A DNA stretch of 30,668 bases, taken from IMG/VR virus record IMGVR_UViG_3300028569_002730, positions 1 to 30,668 of that record; one strand, given 5' to 3'. The stretch is from a virus. The position numbers and the translations under genes are program-made. A model generated the notes under the pieces. It was not told the origin of the DNA and made no database searches. It was given only the letters and a program-made list of their open reading frames with translations. Positions 23,195 through 29,577 of the stretch are shown in pieces; position 1 is the first letter of the stretch, and each line of letters opens with the position of its first letter.

Positions 23195-23656
23195 ATGAAA
23201 TCATTTAAAGAATGGAAATTAGAAGAAAGCGTAGATTCAACAAGGTACAGTGTTGCCATAAACTACAGAACTGATCCAAATGAAGTTTTAGATGCATATT
23301 CAAAAATAGCTCTTGGATACATAAGCGCTGCAATGAAAAACCACGGGTTTCACACAAAGCATGTCTATTCAGAACAGCCGTACAGACTAATTGTTGCAAG
23401 CAGAAATTGGGATGATGGCGAGTGGGTTGGCGTTGCAAGCTGGGATCACAAGAATAAATGTTTTGTAATATCAAAAGGATTTTATAATAAATCAAATAAA
23501 ACAACTTCAATTATAAGCACAGATAAGTGCTCGGGAACCACGCCTGGAGATATAAGTAAAGATTTATATAAATTAATGCAAGATTTAAAAGATAAGCCAG
23601 ATAGATACTCAGAAAAATTAAAGCCAGTTAATATGAAAAGAGGACCAAAAACTTAA
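23195..23656 (+). CDS. Virion cargo candidate with capsid-targeting N-terminus
   Basis: The 153-residue product begins MKSFKEWKLEESVD, with a gp21-type site L9-E10-E11/S12. The remainder looks globular: TRYSVAINYRTDPNEVLDAY, SKIALGYISAAMKNHG, PYRLIVASRNWDDGEWVG, VASWDHKNKCFVISKGFYN. It is rich in Trp, Tyr and Lys, with no cysteine pattern. The start is four bases after the gp13 stop, so it is cotranscribed with a late gene, as a packaged protein should be. No enzyme motif is recognised. Its stop codon shares TTAA with the convergent gp55 gene. Confidence 0.72.
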   Translation: MKSFKEWKLEESVDSTRYSVAINYRTDPNEVLDAYSKIALGYISAAMKNHGFHTKHVYSEQPYRLIVASRNWDDGEWVGVASWDHKNKCFVISKGFYNKSNKTTSIISTDKCSGTTPGDISKDLYKLMQDLKDKPDRYSEKLKPVNMKRGPKT

Positions 23657-24156
23657 TCCCTAGTCTTATGTGTTTTTGACACATTTATTTCGCTCTGCAA
23701 CTCTCTAGACATATGATCTTGATACTTTTTCTTTAATTCTGTGTAGTTCCGTGCAGATCTATATAATTGTTTGAAGTGATTTAAAATACAGGTTGTCATA
23801 TAATTAAAAGCTTTTCCAAATCTGGGATCAAAACGATCTAGTTTTTCAAAGCATATAAGAACGCCTTCTTGAACACTATCATCTGGGTCAATTAAATTAA
23901 ACTTTGCGTATCTAACTATATTCTCAGATAGAGTATAAAAAGCGGTAGCTAAATCTCTTTGAGTAACATCATAATCACCTAACGCTCTATTATATTCATC
24001 TTTAACAAAGATCCAGGAATCAGGTTCTTTTTCTTTAACACCTTGCTCTTTGATGTTATTCATCAAATATTGATACATATTTTTGCTTCTTTTTATTTTT
24101 TGAAAAGAAACTATGACTTTTTCTAGCTTCTTGTTATTCAGGTATTCTGATGCCAT
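23653..24156 (-). CDS. 55: gp55-like late sigma factor
   Basis: The 167-residue product resembles T4 gp55 (185 residues), the small sigma factor that directs host RNA polymerase to late promoters. Sigma-region-2-like sequence is clear: LATAFYTLSENIVRYAKFN, DPDDSVQEGVLICFEKLDRFDPRFGKAFNYMTTCILNHF and KQLYRSARNYTELKKKY. The matching T4 stretch is [31 protein letters not shown]. No region 4 is present, as expected. AAAAGGAAATTA precedes the ATG. T4 gp55 also needs a C-terminal clamp-binding motif; the end here is polar and the motif is not obvious. The upstream gap contains GAATATATTC, so it could recognise TATATA-like motifs that include its own promoter. Confidence 0.82.
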   Translation of the reverse strand: MASEYLNNKKLEKVIVSFQKIKRSKNMYQYLMNNIKEQGVKEKEPDSWIFVKDEYNRALGDYDVTQRDLATAFYTLSENIVRYAKFNLIDPDDSVQEGVLICFEKLDRFDPRFGKAFNYMTTCILNHFKQLYRSARNYTELKKKYQDHMSRELQSEINVSKTHKTRD

Positions 24157-24197
24157 TAATTTCCTTTTAATTTTTAAAGAATATATTCTATTAATTT

Positions 24198-24341
24198 ATG
24201 GATTATTATTACATATTCTATAAAATATTAGAAGATCCGAGATGCATAAAGCATTACAAAGATCTATTGTGTTATTATAAAAGTAAAAATAAACAAAATT
24301 TTATAGCCGCAATAGAAAACCTGATCGAAAAAATTAAATGA
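24198..24341 (+). CDS. 47-residue protein coupled to the glycosyltransferase
   Basis: The ATG at 24198 opens a frame of 47 codons whose TGA overlaps the next ATG at 24338. The peptide begins MDYYYIFYKILEDPRCIKHY and ends AIENLIEKIK. Small proteins with this Tyr/Phe-rich start, followed by a P-x-x-x-K-x-Y-K-x-L helix, accompany glycosyltransferase genes in several marine T4-like phages as far as I recall. Together with the ATGA coupling, this supports a real gene. It lies 41 bp from the divergent gp55 start. Confidence 0.6.
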   Translation: MDYYYIFYKILEDPRCIKHYKDLLCYYKSKNKQNFIAAIENLIEKIK

Positions 24342-25276
24342 AAGACAATTTATCTTTTTGCATAGTTACAAAAAATAATCAAGATACTTTGCTAAGCTGC
24401 ATAGAATCTTTTTTTGATATCTGTAAAAATATTTCTTATATTGACATGGGATCAACAGATAAAACTGTGAGCATTTTGGAAAAATATAATGGCAAAAAAT
24501 TTAAAAAAATAGGTGAAGACTTTGCATCTAATAAGAATTATTTAATAAAAAATGTTAAAAAAGATTGGTTATTTTTCATTGAGCCAAATGAAACCATTAT
24601 AAATGGCAAAAAAGAGATAGTAGATATTTCAAATAAAAATGAAGGTATTTATAGTGTTTTATTATTAAATAATGAAGTTTTATCTAAATCCACTAGGTTT
24701 TTTTGTGACAATAAAATAAAATTTGAAAATCCAATTTTTGAAACCATATATTCAAAATCTTCTTCTTCAAATATAATTTTAAAAGAGTTGTCATCAATAG
24801 AGATACCAAATGAACATAAGCATATATTAAAATGGAAGTCTGAGGAACCTTTAAAAACGCAACCACTATATTATGAATCATGCTTTTATATAAAAAATAA
24901 AAAATGGGAAGATTTCATTAAGACTGCTGAAAAATATCTTTTTATGGAAAAAAATACAAATCTACCAAGTTATATCATGATCAAATATTATCTTTCTTTA
25001 ATTTTATTCTACACACAAAAAGATATTAAAAAATCTATCCAAACATTGGCTTTTTGTATAGAAAAAAATCCAACCATGTCTGAATTTTGGTGTTTACTTG
25101 GAGATATTAATTTTGAAATGAAAAAATATCAAAAAGCATATTATTTTTATGATAATGCAATAATATTGGGATCTCAAAGATTAAATGGTGATGAACTACC
25201 AATAGATGTCAAGAAATATAAAGAGTATCCGGATAAAATGAAAATTATATGTAAAGATTTAATAGACAAAATCTAA
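24338..25276 (+). CDS. Family 2-like glycosyltransferase with TPR-type C-terminus
   Basis: The 312-residue product starts with the GT-A fold hallmarks of family 2: LSFCIVTKNNQDTLLSCIESF, then YIDMGSTDKTVSILEKY at 34-50. The second marker, normally FLDADE in the DWxxFLDADE motif, is changed to FIEPNE at 80-85, so the metal-binding DxD is lost or altered. Residues about 190-295 contain helices spaced like TPR repeats (SEFWCLLGDINFEMKKYQKAYYFYDNAI). Related proteins modify sugars on lipid, protein or phage DNA. Given the altered DxD, activity is uncertain. The start overlaps the preceding 47-residue gene. The end overlaps the convergent gene by 18 nt. Confidence 0.75.
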   Translation: MKDNLSFCIVTKNNQDTLLSCIESFFDICKNISYIDMGSTDKTVSILEKYNGKKFKKIGEDFASNKNYLIKNVKKDWLFFIEPNETIINGKKEIVDISNKNEGIYSVLLLNNEVLSKSTRFFCDNKIKFENPIFETIYSKSSSSNIILKELSSIEIPNEHKHILKWKSEEPLKTQPLYYESCFYIKNKKWEDFIKTAEKYLFMEKNTNLPSYIMIKYYLSLILFYTQKDIKKSIQTLAFCIEKNPTMSEFWCLLGDINFEMKKYQKAYYFYDNAIILGSQRLNGDELPIDVKKYKEYPDKMKIICKDLIDKI

Positions 25277-25639
25277 TTCATTTATAACAACTGTAACTTG
25301 GTCTTCGTATCTTGAGATAGCGAGTTGTTTTCTTCCTGGAGACAAAGACCTTAATTTAGACTCCAGTTCATCTATTGAACAGTTGATTATAGAGAAATTG
25401 TTTTGAGACAGCTTACTAACTTGCTCCTCCACAGCAACCACTTCTTTATCAGGAAAATATTCTTGAAGCTGAGGTTTGGCTTCTGCCAATAATCTTTTAT
25501 AAAGACTAACATTACAACCACAACCTGGATTTGACATAAATTTATTTAAATCTTCCTTAAACGTTTCAGGAAGACTGTTTCTGAATCTATCATCTCTCAA
25601 AGCTTGTTTTACATCTATTAAACTAATAGATTGTTTCAT
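25259..25639 (-). CDS. Small conserved-looking phage protein with CGC motif
   Basis: From the ATG at 25639 (GAGGAAAG upstream) the product is 126 residues. It begins MKQSISLIDVKQALRDDRFRN and contains LPETFKEDLNKFMSNPGCGCN. The longer open frame upstream overlaps the membrane-protein gene and is rejected. The LRDDRFR and LP...NPGCGCN pattern is one I recall in unnamed T4-like marine phage proteins; the function is unknown. The Cys-Gly-Cys pair could hold metal. It is the last gene of a three-gene minus-strand cluster with short or overlapping junctions. Confidence 0.7.
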   Translation of the reverse strand: MKQSISLIDVKQALRDDRFRNSLPETFKEDLNKFMSNPGCGCNVSLYKRLLAEAKPQLQEYFPDKEVVAVEEQVSKLSQNNFSIINCSIDELESKLRSLSPGRKQLAISRYEDQVTVVINELDFVY

Positions 25640-25647
25640 TTCTTTCC

Positions 25648-25947
25648 TCATTTGGTTAAGTTTATTATCGAAGCTTCCAATAAGTTCAATACCACAGCCA
25701 TCAGCTGAGATAACATACTGCCAGCGCAACCACAAGCGAATACTTGAAGGGGATCTGTTGTTAAAAGACAAGCTCCCATGAACATACCGCACCAGAAACC
25801 CAAGCACATATAACACTCAAATAGTTTTGCAATTTTTTCGGGAAGATTGCTTTTAATCCAATCTCTTAAAAATTGAAATATAGACCCATCTATTATTATG
25901 TGGGTCATTCCTATTGATGCCAAAATAAATATAACAGTATTATTCAA
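25648..25947 (-). CDS. Small membrane protein, DUF1360-like
   Basis: The 99-residue product has an N-terminal hydrophobic helix (VIFILASIGMTHIIIDG), a polar loop, then LFECYMCLGFWCGMFMGACLL and a C-terminal hydrophobic helix (SMLSQLMAVVLNLLEASI). The C-x-x-C followed by W-x-G is the mark of the DUF1360 family, which occurs in T4-like phages and bacteria without a known role. The start codon is TTG at 25947, supported by GGAG seven bases upstream inside the stop region of the previous gene. It should sit in the inner membrane. Confidence 0.7.
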   Translation of the reverse strand: MNNTVIFILASIGMTHIIIDGSIFQFLRDWIKSNLPEKIAKLFECYMCLGFWCGMFMGACLLTTDPLQVFACGCAGSMLSQLMAVVLNLLEASIINLTK

Positions 25948-25950
25948 ATT

Positions 25951-26310
25951 CTATCTCCAAAATGTTAAGTTGAAACCATCTTTTCCTCGGGACAAGCAAA
26001 ACTCTCTATATTCCTTTGCCTCAATTGGTACTTCGCAATCAACAAGAGAAAAATCAAAGTTTTTAATAATATTGTTGCTGATCTTTTTTAAAACAACATT
26101 TGTTTTAAAATATTGTTTTAAAATATCTATATGCTTTTGTTCAATAGAATTAACAAGATTAATTTCCATATCTTTAATCTTGGATGCCATTCCACCCACC
26201 GTTTTTGCAAATTTCCATTGATCGAAAATTTCTTTAAAATCAGATAATTTTTTTTGTAATTCTGAATTCAAAAAAATTTTTTCTTCTATGTTATAAAGAT
26301 TTATTTCCAC
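25951..26310 (-). CDS. Hypothetical helical protein, GTG start
   Basis: The 119-residue product begins at a GTG that directly follows an in-frame TGA, so no longer start is possible. It reads EINLYNIEEKIFLNSELQKK, with a central helix (FDQWKFAKTVGGMASKIKDMEINLV) and a C-terminal part ending EYREFCLSRGKDGFNLTFWR. It looks like an alpha-helical DNA- or RNA-associated protein, but no family is recognised. It heads the three-gene minus-strand cluster, and its stop overlaps the ribosome binding site of the membrane-protein gene. Confidence 0.6.
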   Translation of the reverse strand: MEINLYNIEEKIFLNSELQKKLSDFKEIFDQWKFAKTVGGMASKIKDMEINLVNSIEQKHIDILKQYFKTNVVLKKISNNIIKNFDFSLVDCEVPIEAKEYREFCLSRGKDGFNLTFWR

Positions 26311-26314
26311 TCAC

Positions 26315-26340
26315 TATAATAGAAAAATTAAAAATTTTTC
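26315..26340 (+). promoter_or_regulatory. Possible -10 box and hairpin in the divergent gap
   Basis: TATAAT at 26315-26320 is followed by an 8-bp inverted repeat GAAAAATT/AATTTTTC (26322-26329 with 26333-26340). There is no convincing -35 box. It could start the transcript of the gp26-type gene. Confidence 0.3.
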
Positions 26341-26388
26341 ACTATGATAATTTTGTCAAATAAGATACTTTAAGAAAGGCTTTAAAAC

Positions 26389-27414
26389 ATGTCCGAAGAA
26401 GTTTACCGCCCCAGGAAACCAGAAGAAAATTTAGAAAGATTAAACGCTGCTGAGTCCATGAGGCACGCCGCAAGCGGTGAAGCAAAAAAACCAGAAGGAC
26501 AAGCCCCTTTTGAAATTAAAGGAAATGTTCCTCCTGAATTTTTAAATGCTATGGGGATGCAAAACGTCCCCGCTAACTCGACAACAAATCCAAATTCAGA
26601 CAGACAGCCGGTTAGTGGAAACCTAAAAGATCTTCTTGAAGACTTAAGACAATCAACATCTGTTTACGAAGAGATAGAGCTTCCTTCTAAAGGTGTTTTT
26701 TATGATGGTGAAAATGGTCCTTCAGACGGAATAATTCACATAAGACCAATGACCGGAGAAGAGGAGCAAATTCTTGCGACTCCAAGGTTTGTCAGAAAAG
26801 GACAAGCCCTAAATATGATATTCTCCAGATGCATAAAAGAAAAAATTAAGCCAGAAGATCTTTTGACTGTTGATAGAACATACCTGTTAATCTACCTCAG
26901 AGGCATATCCTATTCCCCATTATACGAAGTAGAGATAAAGTGCCCAGAATGCGAAAGAAAGTTCTCTACAGAAATCGACTTAAATACTTTGATGGTTGAG
27001 TCTTGCCCAGAAGGATACGGTCCATCACTATCAGGTGTTTTACCAACTTCTAAATATTCTTTCACATATAGGTTGTCTAAGGGTAAAGATGAAACAGACA
27101 TTCAAGATCACAGAGAAAGAAGAATTAAGAATTTCGGAGATAATTCAACAGATGACACTTTGATATACAGAACATCTATTTTAGTTGATGAGATCCAAGG
27201 AATAACAGACAAGAGAGATCTTCAAACATTAATTAAAAATCTCCCAATATCAGACGTTTCTCACATTAGAAATTGTGTTAACGAGCCTCCATTTGGCGTA
27301 GATACAAAAGTTGATATGGCTTGTCCAAGTTGCCTGCAGGAATTTGACGTAGACCTCCCGCTTGAAGCAAATTTTTTCTTCCCGCGTCGGAGGAGGGAGA
27401 AAACACAAGCTTAA
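26389..27414 (+). CDS. 26: gp26-type baseplate hub protein
   Basis: The 341-residue product matches the T4 gp26-like family (T4 gp26 is 208 residues). Marks are VYEEIELPSKGVFYD, the acidic MTGEEEQILATPRFVRKGQAL stretch, LLTVDRTYLLIYLRGISYSPLYEV and a four-Cys zinc ribbon (C185-x-x-C188 and C312-x-x-C315). The first 95 residues are extra and disordered (Pro/Asn/Glu-rich). The family helps assemble the baseplate hub and tail and resembles tail assembly chaperones of other phages. GAAAGG lies before the ATG. Near the 3' end is A-AAT-TTT, a canonical -1 slippery heptamer, in the correct frame to enter the next ORF (27417-27596), which lacks an ATG. Confidence 0.8.
   Translation: MSEEVYRPRKPEENLERLNAAESMRHAASGEAKKPEGQAPFEIKGNVPPEFLNAMGMQNVPANSTTNPNSDRQPVSGNLKDLLEDLRQSTSVYEEIELPSKGVFYDGENGPSDGIIHIRPMTGEEEQILATPRFVRKGQALNMIFSRCIKEKIKPEDLLTVDRTYLLIYLRGISYSPLYEVEIKCPECERKFSTEIDLNTLMVESCPEGYGPSLSGVLPTSKYSFTYRLSKGKDETDIQDHRERRIKNFGDNSTDDTLIYRTSILVDEIQGITDKRDLQTLIKNLPISDVSHIRNCVNEPPFGVDTKVDMACPSCLQEFDVDLPLEANFFFPRRRREKTQA
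27369..27375 (+). promoter_or_regulatory. Candidate -1 frameshift site A-AAT-TTT
   Basis: In the gp26-type frame the codons are GCA AAT TTT TTC, so A-AAT-TTT fits X-XXY-YYZ exactly. A -1 slip enters a frame that has its last upstream stop at 27363-27365 and stays open to 27596. The original frame ends at TAA 27412-27414. Confidence 0.5.
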
Positions 27415-27421
27415 GCTTGTG
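27404..27421 (+). repeat. 18-bp perfect palindrome over the gp26-type stop codon
   Basis: CACAAGCTTAAGCTTGTG contains the stop codon (27412-27414) and the TTG that could start the next ORF. As RNA it can fold into a 7-bp stem with a UUAA loop. The AGGAGGGAG just before it (27391-27399) is a strong Shine-Dalgarno-like sequence. Confidence 0.7.
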
Positions 27422-27596
27422 GGAAAACCTGGCAGAAGAAATTTTCTTCTTTCAATATCATATGCGACAAAGCATGAAAGATACTATGATCTTGCCTATT
27501 AACCTTAGAAAATGGTTAATACAAAGATACATACAACAAAAAGAAAAAGAAAACGAACAGATGGAATCAGAAAGAAGAAAAATAAGAAGGAAATAA
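27417..27596 (+). CDS. 59-residue tail-chaperone-like ORF without an ATG (frameshift extension or TTG start)
   Basis: Read from TTG 27417 the product is MWENLAEEIFFFQYHMRQSM, then KDTMILPINLRKWLIQRYIQ and a charged Glu/Lys tail. The W-E-x-L, H-M-R-x-S and L-P-x-x-x-R-x-W-x-I-x-R spacing looks like the small C-terminal partner of phage tail-assembly chaperones, which are often made by -1 frameshifting. No ATG lies before the conserved part, and the Shine-Dalgarno site is about 20 nt away. If the slip at 27369-27375 is used, it becomes a gp26-type fusion; otherwise it starts at TTG. The stop is 2 nt before the next ATG. Confidence 0.6.
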   Translation: MWENLAEEIFFFQYHMRQSMKDTMILPINLRKWLIQRYIQQKEKENEQMESERRKIRRK

Positions 27597-27598
27597 AA

Positions 27599-28342
27599 AT
27601 GCCTACGAAAGAAAGATTTCAAAACCCAAATTGTGGCGATGATGTAAACTTAAGGCTATTTTCATTTAATTCAAATGTAAAAACAAACTTCTATCAAGTA
27701 GATAAAGTTGAAATATTCTTCCTAGATTCAGAAGAAGTCACAGCAGAAAACCCTACCGGAAAAAGATTAGTCCAATCCATAGCGGGAGAAGAAGTATCCA
27801 ACAATGACGAAGGTGAATATGTTTTAACTGTTAATTTAACTAGTCCTTTGTACACAATTGGTAGATACGTTGATGTTTGGCACGTAAAATTTGAAGATGG
27901 ACAACCTTGTGTAGAATCTAGTATTGAAAATTATTTCGAAGTATTTCCAGGTCTTTGGTTTACTTCAACCTCTCCAAGCATATATGATTTTAGCTTTTAT
28001 TTTAAGCCCAACAAAGTAACAAAAGGCAGCAAAAGATACATAATAATAGAAGTTGTCCCTAATGTTCCAAAAAGCGAAGAGCTAGAAAGATACTACAACA
28101 ATCTTGCTATAATATCTAATCTTAAGATTTATATAGAAAGAAATTGTTCTGACTGCCTGCCCACAGAACAAGATTTAAGGTTGGTTGTTGATGGAGAAAG
28201 CGTCTCGTTTAGAGAAAAGAGATTTGGTTACTACCACTTAAACACAACAGAACTAGATGTGGGCATATATGATATTTGGTTTGAATTAAGTTACGCAGAA
28301 AACATATTCATCTCAGATAGAAGTCAACTTCAAATATATTAG
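27599..28342 (+). CDS. Beta-rich structural-type protein
   Basis: The start at 27599 is set by AAGGA upstream; the frame is open for 29 more codons on the 5' side, but these encode only a Lys/Arg-rich string that overlaps the small ORF. The 247-residue product reads MPTKERFQNPNCGDDVNLRLF and continues with strands that repeat at about 90-residue intervals (VDKVEIFFLDS; YTIGRYVDVWHVKFEDG; SNLKIYIERNCSDC; VGIYDIWFELSYAEN). It looks like two or three beta-sandwich domains of a tail or baseplate component. I do not recognise the family, but it follows the gp26-type gene in one operon. Confidence 0.65.
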   Translation: MPTKERFQNPNCGDDVNLRLFSFNSNVKTNFYQVDKVEIFFLDSEEVTAENPTGKRLVQSIAGEEVSNNDEGEYVLTVNLTSPLYTIGRYVDVWHVKFEDGQPCVESSIENYFEVFPGLWFTSTSPSIYDFSFYFKPNKVTKGSKRYIIIEVVPNVPKSEELERYYNNLAIISNLKIYIERNCSDCLPTEQDLRLVVDGESVSFREKRFGYYHLNTTELDVGIYDIWFELSYAENIFISDRSQLQIY

Positions 28343-28350
28343 GAATATTT

Positions 28351-29577
28351 ATGGAAAAGATATTTGTAAGCATAGCATCCTACAGGGATCCTCAATTAAT
28401 ACCAACTATAAAAGATTTATTAAATAAATCTAAATATCCAGAAAATTTAAGTTTTGGAATATGTTGGCAACACGATGATGATGAAAATTTTGATGAATTT
28501 AAAAATGATTCAAGATTTAAAACAATAGATATAAATTATAAAGACAGCCGAGGGGCTTGCTGGGCTAGAAGTAAGGTGCAAGAGCTATACTCTGGGGAGA
28601 AATACTACCTTCAGCTAGATTCTCATCACAGGTTTATACCAGAATGGGATTCTAAGCTCATAGAAATGTACAAAGGATTGGCGGTTGCTAAGCCTTTGCT
28701 GACAGGATATTGCACAGTTTTGGATATGGAGAATGATCAAAAATTAAATAATCAACCTTTGAAAATAGTTGGAAATGAGACTTTTTCTCAAGATGGAAAC
28801 TTGATGCTCAAGCCTCATTATGTTGATAATTTTACATCTTTAAACGAACCCATTCCAGCAAGATTTGTTTCTGGGCATTTTATATTCGTGGATGGTAAAT
28901 GGGTAGAAGAATGTGGATATGACCCAAGCTTATATTTTCATGGAGAAGAAGTGAGTTTGAGCATAAGATCATATACACACGGATATGATTTATTTCATCC
29001 TCACTATTCAATAATATGGCACCAATACATCAGATCCAGCAACAAGAAGCACTGGGATGATCACACAAAAGATAATCCTTGGTGGAATCTCGACTCAAGA
29101 GCCAAAAAAAGACTAAGAAAGTTATTACAACAAGAAGAAAATGATGAACAGTTGGGAAAATACTGTTTGGGGACAACCAGATCTTTCCATGATTATGAGC
29201 TGTACACAGGAATTGATTTCAAAAATAAAAAAATAGGATCCAAAGCTAAACGAGGGCAAAACCCTTATATAATGACCGAAGAAGAGTGGTCAAAAGATTT
29301 TGAAAATAAGTATAATTTAAACTTATCTTGGGATCCAAAAGATGTACCATCAAGAGATGATTGTGATTTTTGGTTCTTTGGAATAGAAGATGTTGACAAT
29401 AAATTAATTTTTAGAAACGATTTTTTTCCTGAAAACAACAAAGAAATAATGGATAAAAAGATCAGTAAGTTTAATGCTGTCTTTGATTCCAACTCAAATC
29501 CTCATCACTTTGTGATATGGGCACACAGTAAAAAAGATGGATGGCTTGAGAAGTATATAAAAGAGATTGAAGGTTAG
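28351..29577 (+). CDS. GlcNAc-transferase-like glycosyltransferase (GT60-type)
   Basis: The 408-residue product resembles the Skp1 GlcNAc-transferase (GT60-like) family. It starts KIFVSIASYRDPQLIPTIKDLL, then GICWQHDDDENF, SRGACWARSKVQELY, LQLDSHHRF with a D90-S91-H92 metal motif, VSGHFIFVDGKWVEE and YFHGEEVSLSIRSYTHGYDLF at about 194-216. The last third is less conserved and Lys/Asp-rich. It would transfer a sugar from a nucleotide donor to protein, lipid or DNA; the acceptor is unknown. AGGAA lies before the ATG. Its stop overlaps that of the next convergent gene (TTAG). Confidence 0.82.
   Translation: MEKIFVSIASYRDPQLIPTIKDLLNKSKYPENLSFGICWQHDDDENFDEFKNDSRFKTIDINYKDSRGACWARSKVQELYSGEKYYLQLDSHHRFIPEWDSKLIEMYKGLAVAKPLLTGYCTVLDMENDQKLNNQPLKIVGNETFSQDGNLMLKPHYVDNFTSLNEPIPARFVSGHFIFVDGKWVEECGYDPSLYFHGEEVSLSIRSYTHGYDLFHPHYSIIWHQYIRSSNKKHWDDHTKDNPWWNLDSRAKKRLRKLLQQEENDEQLGKYCLGTTRSFHDYELYTGIDFKNKKIGSKAKRGQNPYIMTEEEWSKDFENKYNLNLSWDPKDVPSRDDCDFWFFGIEDVDNKLIFRNDFFPENNKEIMDKKISKFNAVFDSNSNPHHFVIWAHSKKDGWLEKYIKEIEG

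Noticed and set aside
25640-25816. Longer N-terminus for the 126-residue CGC protein
   Set aside because: The extension is antisense-free but overlaps the membrane-protein gene in another frame, and a Shine-Dalgarno site directly precedes the internal ATG at 25639.
27512-27598. 29-codon N-terminal extension of the structural-type protein
   Set aside because: It is a Lys/Arg-rich string that overlaps the ATG-less tail ORF, and a good ribosome binding site precedes the ATG at 27599.
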